This document shows positions 1 through 6,037 of a stretch of DNA of 9,162 nt, in pieces. The position numbers and the translations under genes are program-made. Source of the DNA: Clostridia bacterium (GTDB taxonomy: Bacteria > Bacillota > Clostridia > Peptostreptococcales > Anaerovoracaceae); assembly GCA_024682015.1 (NCBI GenBank), contig JAIKZT010000048.1:1-9162 (forward strand), written 5' to 3'. Below the pieces are notes generated by a model that worked only from the letters and a program-made list of their open reading frames with translations, was not told where the DNA came from and searched no databases. How positions within the stretch are numbered: the stretch's first letter is position 1; every line of letters starts with the position of its first letter.

Positions 1-226
1 GATGATGAACAATCCGCCCAGCGACAAGGGCCGCCGGCTGAAGATCTACTACGTGACGCAGGTCGGCGTGAAGCCGCCTCTGTTCAGCTTCCAGGTGAAC
101 GACCGCGAGCTGATGCATTTCTCGTACGCGCGGTATCTGGAAAACAAGATCCGCGACGCGTACGGATTCGAGGGAACGTCCATCAAATTCGTGTTCCGCG
201 AGAAGGGGGAGAAGGACGATGCTTAA
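1..226 (+). CDS. der: Ribosome-assembly GTPase Der (EngA), C-terminal fragment
   Basis: This is the 3' end of a gene that begins left of the window. The visible 74 residues match the C-terminal KH-like domain of Der, a tandem-G-domain GTPase that binds the 50S subunit and helps its maturation in the cytoplasm. Seen directly: the family's closing signature, with SDKGRRLKIYYVTQVGVKPP followed by a block around ELMHFSYARYLENKIR and then a GFEGT-I-F-RE end. The two GTP-binding domains lie outside the window. The ATG codons at positions 2 and 5 are internal methionines, not starts. The TAA stop at 224-226 falls inside plsY, an 8-nt overlap that suggests translational coupling. Der followed by PlsY and GpsA is a gene order I associate with Clostridia. 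Identity is firm despite truncation. Confidence 0.94.
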   Translation, partial: MMNNPPSDKGRRLKIYYVTQVGVKPPLFSFQVNDRELMHFSYARYLENKIRDAYGFEGTSIKFVFREKGEKDDA

Positions 227-827
227 TCCTGTGGCGGTCCTGAAGTTCGTCGTTGCCTGCCTGGCCGCTTATTTCCTGGGCAACGTGAATCCGGCCATCC
301 TCGTAAGCCGCGCCATCGGCGGCAGGGACGGGGATATCCGAAAGCAGGGAAGCGGAAACCCTGGCACGACGAACATGCTGCGGGTCTATGGCAAGAAGGC
401 CGCGGGGCTTACGCTGCTGATCGACGTGCTGAAGGGCGTTGTTGCCGTTCTGATCGGGAAGGCTCTCGGCGGCGCGGGGCTCGGTTATCTCTGCGGCTTT
501 TTAGTGGAGATCGGGCACATGTGGCCCGTCTGCTGGGGCTTTAAGGGAGGCAAGGGCATCGCGACGGGCCTGGGCGTGATCCTGGCGATTTCCCCGGTCT
601 ACGGACTGCTGGAACTGGCCGTGGCGGTCTGCTTCTTCGCCGCGACGAAGATGGTCTCGCCCGGGTCGCTGGCGGCGGCCGTCGCTTTGCCCATCCTGGC
701 GCATTTCTTCGCGCCGGGATTCTTCTGGTATGCTCTCGCGCTGGGCATCATCGTGATCTACAAGCACCGCGCCAACATCGGCAAGCTGATGCGCGGCGAG
801 GAATCGAAGATCAGTTTCAAGAAATAA
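219..827 (+). CDS. plsY: Acyl-phosphate:glycerol-3-phosphate acyltransferase PlsY
   Basis: Integral membrane enzyme that transfers an acyl group from acyl-phosphate (made by PlsX) to position 1 of glycerol 3-phosphate, giving lysophosphatidic acid, the first committed step of phospholipid synthesis in most bacteria. Its 202 residues match the usual family length. The three conserved cytoplasmic loops are visible: SGNPGTTN at 45-52, GFKGGKGIATGLGV at 107-120, and KHRANIGKLMRGEE at 182-195. Hydrophobic segments lie near 5-22, 66-80, 88-106, 118-142 and 150-181, as expected for a polytopic protein. The ATG at 219 sits in the end of der and is preceded by a purine-rich ribosome site (AGAAGGGGGAGAAGG, about 201-215). 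The next gene, gpsA, supplies its substrate, so the two form a metabolic pair. Confidence 0.97.
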   Translation: MLNPVAVLKFVVACLAAYFLGNVNPAILVSRAIGGRDGDIRKQGSGNPGTTNMLRVYGKKAAGLTLLIDVLKGVVAVLIGKALGGAGLGYLCGFLVEIGHMWPVCWGFKGGKGIATGLGVILAISPVYGLLELAVAVCFFAATKMVSPGSLAAAVALPILAHFFAPGFFWYALALGIIVIYKHRANIGKLMRGEESKISFKK

Positions 828-869
828 TTGACGTAAACCGGATGCCCTGGGCCTGCCAAAGGGGCGAAT

Positions 870-874
870 GGAGG
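870..874 (+). promoter_or_regulatory. Ribosome binding site that favours the second gpsA start
   Basis: GGAGG lies 8 nt before the ATG at 883 and overlaps an alternative in-frame ATG at 868. The spacing fits a start at 883, after which the protein opens directly with MNKRIAVIGAGSWG, as GpsA proteins usually do. The 868 start has only a weaker AAAGGGG upstream and would add five residues (MEVLY). Confidence 0.7.
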
Positions 875-882
875 TTTTGTAT

Positions 883-1902
883 ATGAATAAACGAATCGCC
901 GTCATCGGCGCCGGGAGCTGGGGAACGGCTCTCGCCAAGCTTCTGGCCCTGAACGGGCACGCCGTGCGCATGTGGGATCTGAACGCGGAGCACCTGCGGG
1001 AGATGGCCGAAAAGCGCGAAAACGTGCGCTATCTGCCCGGCGTAAAGCTGCCGGACAGCGTGGAAGTCTGCATGGAGGAGCGCGAATGCCTGAAGGAGGC
1101 GGACGTCGTCCTGTTCGGCGTTCCCGCGCAGCACTTCCGGGTGGCGTTTCAGGTGGCGCTGGCGCTGATGCCCGAGGATGCCCTGGTGGTGAACGTCGCC
1201 AAGGGCATCGAACAGGCTTCGCTTTGCCGCATGTCGGAGATCGCCTATTCCGTAAAACCCGCCGTGAAGTACGTCGTGCTGTCCGGCCCGTCCCACGCCG
1301 AGGAAGTCGGCCGGGAAATGCCCACGACCGTGGCTGTCGCTTCGAAGGACATGGCGCTGGCGCGGGAAGTGCAGGACATCTTCATGAACGACTTCTTCCG
1401 CATCTACACGAACGACGACGTGGCGGGGCTCGAACTGGGCGGATCACTGAAGAACATCATCGCGCTGGGCGCCGGCATCGCGGACGGCCTGGGCTATGGC
1501 GACAACGCCAAGGCGGCCATGATGACCCGCGGCATCGTCGAGATGACGCGCCTGGGCGTAAGGCTTGGCGCGCGGCCCGAGACGTTTTCGGGGCTTTCTG
1601 GCGTGGGCGACCTGATCGTGACGTGCTGCTCCATGCACTCGCGGAACCGCCGCTGCGGCATCCTGATCGGCCGGGGCATGGCGCCCAAGGACGCCGTGAA
1701 CGAAGTCGGCATGGTCGTCGAGGGCATGTACACGGCGGACGCAGCGTACCGCCTGTCGAAGAGGCTGGGCGTGGAGATGCCCATCACGGAGGCGATCTAC
1801 AAGGTCGTGCAGGGCGAGGTGTCCGCGGCGGACGCGGTCCACGCGCTCATGACCCGCGCCAGAAAAGGCGAAAACGAAACGCTGGTAAAGGATCTGCTGT
1901 AA
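883..1902 (+). CDS. gpsA: NAD(P)+-dependent glycerol-3-phosphate dehydrogenase GpsA
   Basis: Cytoplasmic enzyme that reduces dihydroxyacetone phosphate to sn-glycerol 3-phosphate, the acceptor used by PlsY. From the chosen start the protein is 339 residues, typical for the family. Seen directly: the N-terminal Rossmann nucleotide-binding motif GAGSWG at 9-14, NVAKGIE at 104-110 containing a conserved lysine, SGPSHAEE at 134-141, and the catalytic block GGSLKNIIALGAGIADGLGY at 186-205 with Lys190. The C-terminal helical domain carries GLSGVGDL at 237-244, SRNRRCG at 253-259 and VVEGMYTA at 278-285. No key residue is missing. The gene follows plsY after 55 nt with no terminator between, and its TAA stop directly abuts the miaB ATG (TAAATG), so all three are probably co-transcribed. 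Confidence 0.97.
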   Translation: MNKRIAVIGAGSWGTALAKLLALNGHAVRMWDLNAEHLREMAEKRENVRYLPGVKLPDSVEVCMEERECLKEADVVLFGVPAQHFRVAFQVALALMPEDALVVNVAKGIEQASLCRMSEIAYSVKPAVKYVVLSGPSHAEEVGREMPTTVAVASKDMALAREVQDIFMNDFFRIYTNDDVAGLELGGSLKNIIALGAGIADGLGYGDNAKAAMMTRGIVEMTRLGVRLGARPETFSGLSGVGDLIVTCCSMHSRNRRCGILIGRGMAPKDAVNEVGMVVEGMYTADAAYRLSKRLGVEMPITEAIYKVVQGEVSAADAVHALMTRARKGENETLVKDLL

Positions 1903-3273
1903 ATGGCTAAGACATTTCACATCATCACCTTCGGCTGCCAGATGAACGAGCGCGATTCCGAGACGCTCGCGGGCATGCTCGAGGCTGAAGGGTTTGTAAA
2001 AACGGAAGACAAGAATGCGGCGGACGTCGTCATCCTCAATACGTGCAGCGTGCGCGAGAACGCGGACAAGAAATTCTTCGGCGTGCTCGGGCAGCTGAAG
2101 CATCCCAAGGAGGCTGAGCCGTCCAAGACCGTGTGCGTCTGCGGCTGCATGATGCAGCAGCAGCACGTGATCGACACGCTGAAAGCGAAATACCCCTGGG
2201 TCGACCTGGTGTTCGGCACGCACAACGTGTCGGAGTTCCCCAAACTGCTGAAGGGCGTGCGGGAGACGAACAGCAAGGTCGTCGAGGTCTGGGAGGACGG
2301 CCGCGCCATCGCGGAAGGCCTGCCCGCGGCGCGGGAGTATCCGTTCAAGGCGTATGTGAACATCATGTACGGCTGCAACAATTTCTGCACGTACTGCATC
2401 GTGCCCTACACGAGAGGACGGGAGCGGAGCAGGCGGCCGGAGGACATCCTCGCGGAAGTGCGGGATCTGGCCTCTAGCGGCTGCAAGGAGATCACGCTGC
2501 TGGGGCAGAACGTGAACTCTTACGGCAAGGTGAAGCACGGCGAGGGCAGCTACTGCTACCTGGAGGAGCCGGGCGGCCTGGCAGGGGAGGGCGTGGATTT
2601 CGCCAAGCTCCTGCGCATGGTGGACGAGGTGCCGGGCATCGAACGCATCCGCTTCATGACGAGCCACCCCAAGGATCTGTCGGACGACCTGATCGCGGCG
2701 CTGCGGGACTGCAAACATCTGTGCCATGCGTTCCATCTGCCGGTGCAGAGCGGTTCGGACCGCATTTTAAAGAAGATGAACCGCCACTACGACCGCGAGA
2801 AGTACTTCGAGCGCGTGGAAAAGCTGCGCGAGGCCGTTCCGGACATCGCGCTGTCTACCGATATCATCGTGGGATTCCCGGGGGAGACAGAAGAAGATTT
2901 TCTGGATACCATGGATCTGGTACGCCGCGTGCGCTACGATTCGGCCTTCACGTTCCTGTATTCGGTGCGGCGGGGCACGCCGGCCGCGGCTATGGAGGAG
3001 CAGGTGCCGGAAGCCGTGAAGCACGAGCGGTTCAACCGCCTGATCGACCTCGTCCACAGCATCTGGGAGGAGAAGGCGGCGGATTATCAGGACAAGGTGT
3101 TGCCGGTGCTGATCGAGGGCTTTTCCAAGACGGACGCCAGCATGCTCACGGGCAAGACCGAGAGCGGCAAGACCGTGGATCTGCCGGGCGATCCGGGCCT
3201 GATCGGCCAGATCGTGCCTGTGCGGATCACGAAGGCGCAGACGTTCTCGTGTTACGGGGAACTGGTGAAATAA
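1903..3273 (+). CDS. miaB: tRNA-2-methylthio-N6-dimethylallyladenosine synthase MiaB
   Basis: Radical-SAM methylthiotransferase that converts i6A to ms2i6A at position 37 of tRNAs reading UNN codons. All 456 residues are present. N-terminal UPF0004 domain: auxiliary [4Fe-4S] ligands Cys12 (FGCQMN), Cys48 (NTCSVREN) and Cys82 (CGCMM). Radical-SAM core: C-x3-C-x2-C at Cys158, Cys162 and Cys165, followed by the VPYTRGRERSR block. LLGQNVNSYG at 199-208 and RFMTSHPKDL further on are typical of MiaB rather than MtaB or RimO. A TRAM RNA-binding domain occupies roughly 390-456. Residues about 209-231 look longer than I expect between NSYG and the next conserved segment. Translation starts immediately after the gpsA stop, with an AAAGGA ribosome site inside gpsA at 1887-1892. 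Confidence 0.97.
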   Translation: MAKTFHIITFGCQMNERDSETLAGMLEAEGFVKTEDKNAADVVILNTCSVRENADKKFFGVLGQLKHPKEAEPSKTVCVCGCMMQQQHVIDTLKAKYPWVDLVFGTHNVSEFPKLLKGVRETNSKVVEVWEDGRAIAEGLPAAREYPFKAYVNIMYGCNNFCTYCIVPYTRGRERSRRPEDILAEVRDLASSGCKEITLLGQNVNSYGKVKHGEGSYCYLEEPGGLAGEGVDFAKLLRMVDEVPGIERIRFMTSHPKDLSDDLIAALRDCKHLCHAFHLPVQSGSDRILKKMNRHYDREKYFERVEKLREAVPDIALSTDIIVGFPGETEEDFLDTMDLVRRVRYDSAFTFLYSVRRGTPAAAMEEQVPEAVKHERFNRLIDLVHSIWEEKAADYQDKVLPVLIEGFSKTDASMLTGKTESGKTVDLPGDPGLIGQIVPVRITKAQTFSCYGELVK

Positions 3274-3275
3274 CG

Positions 3276-3308
3276 AAAAGGACGGCCTCGCGTGAGTCCG
3301 TCCTTTTT
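3276..3308. terminator. Intrinsic terminator, probably bidirectional, between miaB and cls
   Basis: AAAAGGACGG (3276-3285) pairs with CCGTCCTTTT (3298-3307), a 10-bp stem. After one C/T mismatch the stem continues as CTC/GAG (3287-3289 with 3294-3296) and closes on a GCGT loop. A T5 run at 3304-3308 terminates rightward transcripts from miaB. The A4 at 3276-3279 becomes U4 for leftward transcripts from cls. The two genes converge with only 33 nt between stop codons, and the right edge of the stem enters the cls stop codon (3307-3309). Confidence 0.85.
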
Positions 3309-4788
3309 ACAGAATGTCCGAGATCAGCCGCCCGAGGCCTTCGCGCAGCTTGACGGTCCAGGAGCGCTGGGAATAGAGGACCGGCGTGAGCCTTACGGAG
3401 TGCTCCATGTCGCTGTTGAACGCTTCGTGGAGAGCTGTGGCTACAGCCTCGTCGTAGATCACCGCGTTCGTCTCGAAATTGAGGCGGAAGCTGCGGATGT
3501 CGAAATTGGCGGATCCGACGGAGGCGACCTCGTCGTCCACCGTTACGCACTTGCTGTGCAGAAAACCCTTATCGTAGATATAGACCTTGACGCCGCTTTC
3601 CATGAGGGAGGCGGCGTTGCTGTACGTGACCCAATAGACGAAGGGATGGTCGGGCTTGTTGGGGATCATCAGGCGCACGTCCAGCCCGGAAAGGGCGGCT
3701 GTCTTGAGCGCCTCGAAGATGCTCTGGTCGGGGATGAAGTAGGGCGTCTGCACGCAGACGCTCCTCTTGGCGGACGTGATCATCTTCAGATACATCCGCT
3801 TGATCTCCTCCTCGGGGCTGTCCGGGCCGCAGGAAACGATCTGCACGCCGCTCCTGCCCGCGGGGATGAGGACTTTGTAGTCCAGTTCGTCGCCCTCAAA
3901 CGATTCGCCGCTGGCGGCGCGCCAGTCCAGCAGGAAGCGGGCGTCCACGTCCTCGACGCAGCCGCCGACGAGGCGCAGGTGCGTGTCGCGCCAGCCCTTG
4001 AACTTCCGGGATCTTCCTTCGTATTCGGACGCGACGTTCAGGCCGCCCACGTAGGCGATCTTCTCGTCGATGACCACGAGTTTGCGGTGGTTGCGGTAAT
4101 TCAGCCGCAGCTGGATCCTGAAGAGCGTGGGCGGGAAGAAGAACGCCACTTTTCCGCCGGCTGCTTTCAGGTATTTCAGGTGTTTTTCCCGGATCTGGCC
4201 GGATCCCAGAGCGTCCAGCAGCAGGCGCACCTCCACGCCTTCCTCGGCCTTCTTCGTGAGCGTGCGCAGGATGCGGCGGCCCACGTCGTCGGGCTTCAGG
4301 ATGAAGTACTCCATGTTGATGAACTTCTCGGCAGACTCCAGGTCGCGCACCAGCTGGTTGAACTTCTCCTTGCCGTCCGTGAAGATGCGCACGTCGTTGT
4401 TCTGGGTATAGAAGGCCATGGCGTGTTTCTGGTTCAGATAGATCAGTTCCTTCCACTTTTCCCCTTCGGGATTGAGGTGGCGGTAGCGGCCGTAGGCCAT
4501 GTCGTCCATCTGGATGCTGAGTTCTTCACCGGCCTTCTGAAGTTCAAACCGGCTCTGTTTGAAGAGCCTCTTGCGCGTGATGTGCTGGGAGAGGAAAAAG
4601 TAAAGAAAAATGCCCACGCCCGGCAGCAGATTGATCACCATGAGCCAGGCCAGCGTGGAGGCAGGACTCTTTCGCTCGAGAAAGACGACCGCGAAGCTGA
4701 GGAGCAGATCGATGACGAAGATGGTCGCCAGGATCGCGGCGGGAGAGTTCTCGTAGAAGGCGATGATTCTGTAAAAGGGTGCGAGCAT
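3307..4788 (-). CDS. cls: Cardiolipin synthase (phospholipase D superfamily)
   Basis: Membrane enzyme that joins two phosphatidylglycerol molecules into cardiolipin, releasing glycerol. At 493 residues it has the normal length for bacterial Cls. Order of parts: two N-terminal membrane spans at about 17-37 and 45-67 (PLD nuclease N-terminal type), then two PLD catalytic domains. Each carries an intact HKD motif, H-x-K-x4-D: His234/Lys236/Asp241 followed by GGLN, and His411/Lys413/Asp418 followed by GSANFDIRSF. This distinguishes it from a nuclease-only PLD protein. The ATG at 4788 has AGGAG 9 nt upstream. It lies 36 nt downstream of trxA with no terminator seen, so it is likely the second gene of a trxA-cls transcript. 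It shares its terminator with miaB. Functionally it links to plsY and gpsA on the opposite strand, although it is transcribed separately. Confidence 0.95.
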   Translation of the reverse strand: MLAPFYRIIAFYENSPAAILATIFVIDLLLSFAVVFLERKSPASTLAWLMVINLLPGVGIFLYFFLSQHITRKRLFKQSRFELQKAGEELSIQMDDMAYGRYRHLNPEGEKWKELIYLNQKHAMAFYTQNNDVRIFTDGKEKFNQLVRDLESAEKFINMEYFILKPDDVGRRILRTLTKKAEEGVEVRLLLDALGSGQIREKHLKYLKAAGGKVAFFFPPTLFRIQLRLNYRNHRKLVVIDEKIAYVGGLNVASEYEGRSRKFKGWRDTHLRLVGGCVEDVDARFLLDWRAASGESFEGDELDYKVLIPAGRSGVQIVSCGPDSPEEEIKRMYLKMITSAKRSVCVQTPYFIPDQSIFEALKTAALSGLDVRLMIPNKPDHPFVYWVTYSNAASLMESGVKVYIYDKGFLHSKCVTVDDEVASVGSANFDIRSFRLNFETNAVIYDEAVATALHEAFNSDMEHSVRLTPVLYSQRSWTVKLREGLGRLISDIL

Positions 4789-4797
4789 TTGACTATA

Positions 4798-4810
4798 CTC
4801 CTGATGGGAG
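4798..4810 (-). promoter_or_regulatory. cls ribosome binding site within a short potential hairpin
   Basis: Read on the minus strand, CTCC is followed after five bases by GGAG, giving a 4-bp stem with a possible extra wobble pair. The GGAG arm is the Shine-Dalgarno core of cls (AGGAG, 9 nt before its ATG). Pairing would hide the site, but the stem is short and could form by chance. Confidence 0.35.
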
Positions 4811-4824
4811 CTTTTTGCGCGGGA

Positions 4825-5142
4825 TTAGAGCAGCGTGTTCAGGGCGTCCCGGAAGGTCGTTTCGTCCACGGCGCCGTCGATGCGCTTGACCATGAGACCT
4901 TTCTTAAAGAGCATGAAGCAGGGAATGCCCATGACTCTGTTCTGGATGGCCAGCTTCTTGCTTTCGTCGACGTTGACCTTGCAGAACGTTACGCCGGGGT
5001 AGTCCGCCGCGCAGGCGTCGAAGATGGGGATCATGGCCTTGCAGGGGCCGCACCAGTCAGCGTAAAAGTCCACGACCGCGGCGTCCGCTTCCGCCAGCGT
5101 GCTCTTGTAGGTCTCTTCCGTTAAATATCTGATTTCGCTCAT
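4825..5142 (-). CDS. trxA: Thioredoxin
   Basis: Small cytoplasmic disulfide reductase, normally recycled by thioredoxin reductase. All 105 residues are present, a typical length. Seen directly: the active site WCGPC at 30-34 (Cys31, Cys34) after a VVDFYADW strand, a KVNVDE strand at 55-60, the cis-proline loop GIPCF with Pro74, and the FKKG turn at 79-82. Additional cysteines are at 44, 54 and 75. Cys75 directly follows the cis-proline, where threonine is usual. The ATG has an excellent ribosome site, AGGAGGT with 6-nt spacing. A strong promoter, a candidate operator and a leader hairpin lie upstream. Cls follows after 36 nt. The fold and active site are clear. Which thioredoxin paralogue this is in the genome cannot be told, so the symbol is by family. 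Confidence 0.93.
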   Translation of the reverse strand: MSEIRYLTEETYKSTLAEADAAVVDFYADWCGPCKAMIPIFDACAADYPGVTFCKVNVDESKKLAIQNRVMGIPCFMLFKKGLMVKRIDGAVDETTFRDALNTLL

Positions 5143-5162
5143 GTCGTTACCTCCTTGTCCGG

Positions 5163-5181
5163 GCGGGGGGTGAACCCCCGC
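5163..5181 (-). promoter_or_regulatory. GC-rich hairpin in the trxA 5' leader
   Basis: GCGGGGG (5163-5169) pairs perfectly with CCCCCGC (5175-5181) around a 5-nt loop. In the predicted trxA transcript it begins about 25 nt after the start and ends 7 nt before the AGGAGGT ribosome site. No U-run follows on the minus strand, so it does not look like a terminator. A role in stabilising the 5' end or tuning ribosome access is inference. Confidence 0.6.
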
Positions 5182-5194
5182 GATGTGTTGAAAA

Positions 5195-5227
5195 CTAAAG
5201 TGTGTTCAAATAAATATAACACTTTAG
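5195..5227. promoter_or_regulatory. Inverted repeat bracketing the trxA -10 box, candidate operator
   Basis: CTAAAGTGT at 5195-5203 is repeated in perfect inverted form as ACACTTTAG at 5219-5227, with a 15-nt AT-rich spacer (arm centres 24 bp apart). One arm abuts the upstream edge of the predicted trxA -10 (5213-5218). The other lies just beyond the predicted transcription start. This placement is what a repressor-binding site would show. Because the -10 sits between the arms, a complete RNA hairpin would not be made from the trxA promoter. I do not recognise the sequence as CIRCE or another known box. Confidence 0.5.
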
Positions 5228-5241
5228 GAAAACCGTTGCAA
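5213..5241 (-). promoter_or_regulatory. Sigma-A-type promoter for trxA-cls
   Basis: Read leftward: -35 TTGCAA (5236-5241), a 17-nt spacer, and -10 TATATT (5213-5218) preceded by TGT, an extended -10 element. Spacing is ideal and both hexamers are near consensus. The predicted start is near 5206, giving a leader of about 64 nt before the trxA ATG. Confidence 0.75.
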
Positions 5242-5264
5242 GGGTAGCGCAAAAAAGACCGTTG

Positions 5265-5273
5265 TGTTACAAT
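5265..5273 (+). promoter_or_regulatory. Extended -10 promoter for the M50 protease operon
   Basis: TGT followed by TACAAT (-10 at 5268-5273) matches an extended -10 element. The position 17 nt upstream (TAGCGC) is a poor -35, so this is probably weaker than the divergent trxA promoter. The start would fall near 5280, leaving a leader of about 14 nt that contains AAGGAG (5282-5287), 6 nt before the ATG at 5294. Confidence 0.55.
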
Positions 5274-5293
5274 AAATCGTTAAGGAGAAAACC

Positions 5294-6028
5294 ATGCAGA
5301 GATTTTTAGACAAGAGAGCTTTGCTGCTCATCCTCATTCTGGCCTTCATGGGGCCGGTCCGGGCGATCATGAACGGCGGCCTTTCGGCGCTGTCGGACTG
5401 GATCGTCAGCACGCTCATCATGATCCCGGGCATCATCGTGGGACTGTCGTTCCACGAATACGCCCACGCCGCCGTCGCGTACCGCAGCGGAGACCCGACG
5501 CCCAAGCTCATGGGCCGCTGCACGGTGGAGCCGCAGGCGCACATCGATCCCATGGGGATCATCTGCCTGCTGTTCATCGGCTTCGGCTGGGGCAAACCCG
5601 TAGTGGTCAACCCGAGGAACTTCAAAAACGAGCACCGCGACAGCATCCTGGTGGGCCTGGCGGGCGTCGCGATGAACCTGCTGATCGCCTTCGTCTTCGG
5701 CGGCCTGCTGAAGCTGCTCGTAACGGTGGCGCCGTCCATCCTCACGTCGAGCTTCGGGCACACGGTGTTCATGGTGTTTTACTACGTCATCATCATCAAC
5801 CTGTCGCTCATGCTGTTCAACCTGCTGCCTGTGCCGCCGCTGGACGGCTTCGGCGTGATCACCGAGATCTTCCACCTGAAGAACACGGCGTTCTACCGCT
5901 TCGTGTATCAGAACAGCCTCGTCATCCTGCTGGCGCTCATCATCCTCGACGTGCCGAGCATGCTGCTCAGCCGGCCTCTGTCGGCCATCGCCGGGTTCAT
6001 AACGAAGACCGTATTTCATATTTTTTAG
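5294..6028 (+). CDS. Site-2 protease family (M50) membrane metalloprotease
   Basis: Intramembrane zinc metalloprotease of the compact site-2 protease type, 244 residues, with no PDZ domain. Seen directly: the zinc site HEYAH (His54, Glu55 catalytic, His58) inside a hydrophobic helix at about 38-62; GLAGVAMNL at 121-129, a conserved glycine/asparagine helix; and the third metal ligand in the PVPPLDG motif (Asp184), followed by G-V-I. Further membrane spans lie at about 8-25, 86-100, 118-145, 157-180 and 206-225. Small stand-alone members are widespread in Bacillota and mostly lack known substrates; I cannot name one here. A role in cleaving membrane-bound regulators would be inference. The ATG has AAGGAG with 6-nt spacing. 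It is the first gene of a rightward cluster, and its stop codon lies inside the next gene's ribosome site (TAGGAG). Confidence 0.93.
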   Translation: MQRFLDKRALLLILILAFMGPVRAIMNGGLSALSDWIVSTLIMIPGIIVGLSFHEYAHAAVAYRSGDPTPKLMGRCTVEPQAHIDPMGIICLLFIGFGWGKPVVVNPRNFKNEHRDSILVGLAGVAMNLLIAFVFGGLLKLLVTVAPSILTSSFGHTVFMVFYYVIIINLSLMLFNLLPVPPLDGFGVITEIFHLKNTAFYRFVYQNSLVILLALIILDVPSMLLSRPLSAIAGFITKTVFHIF

Positions 6029-6037
6029 GAGAAACAC

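Noticed and set aside
828..833. TTGACG right after the plsY stop as a -35 for a gpsA promoter
   Set aside because: No -10-like hexamer lies at 16-18 nt spacing (the bases there are GC-rich), so internal promoter activity is not supported. The rest of the 55-nt gap shows only weak pairing.
1444..2736. A 430-codon minus-strand frame across gpsA and miaB
   Set aside because: Shadow of two intact, clearly identified genes; Arg/His/Ala-rich composition and no family signature.
3292..5124. A 610-codon open frame on the plus strand opposite cls and trxA
   Set aside because: It starts at a GTG inside the terminator hairpin and only mirrors the codon bias of two well-supported minus-strand genes; no domain is seen.
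5184..5268. TGTGTT repeated at 5184-5189, 5201-5206 and 5263-5268
   Set aside because: Six-base repeats with irregular spacing in a short AT-rich region can arise by chance; the longer inverted repeat is the stronger signal.
5236..5273. TTGCAA paired with TACAAT as a full promoter for the M50 gene
   Set aside because: The spacing is 26 nt, too long. TTGCAA is palindromic and fits the leftward trxA promoter at exactly 17 nt, so the rightward promoter is called only as an extended -10.
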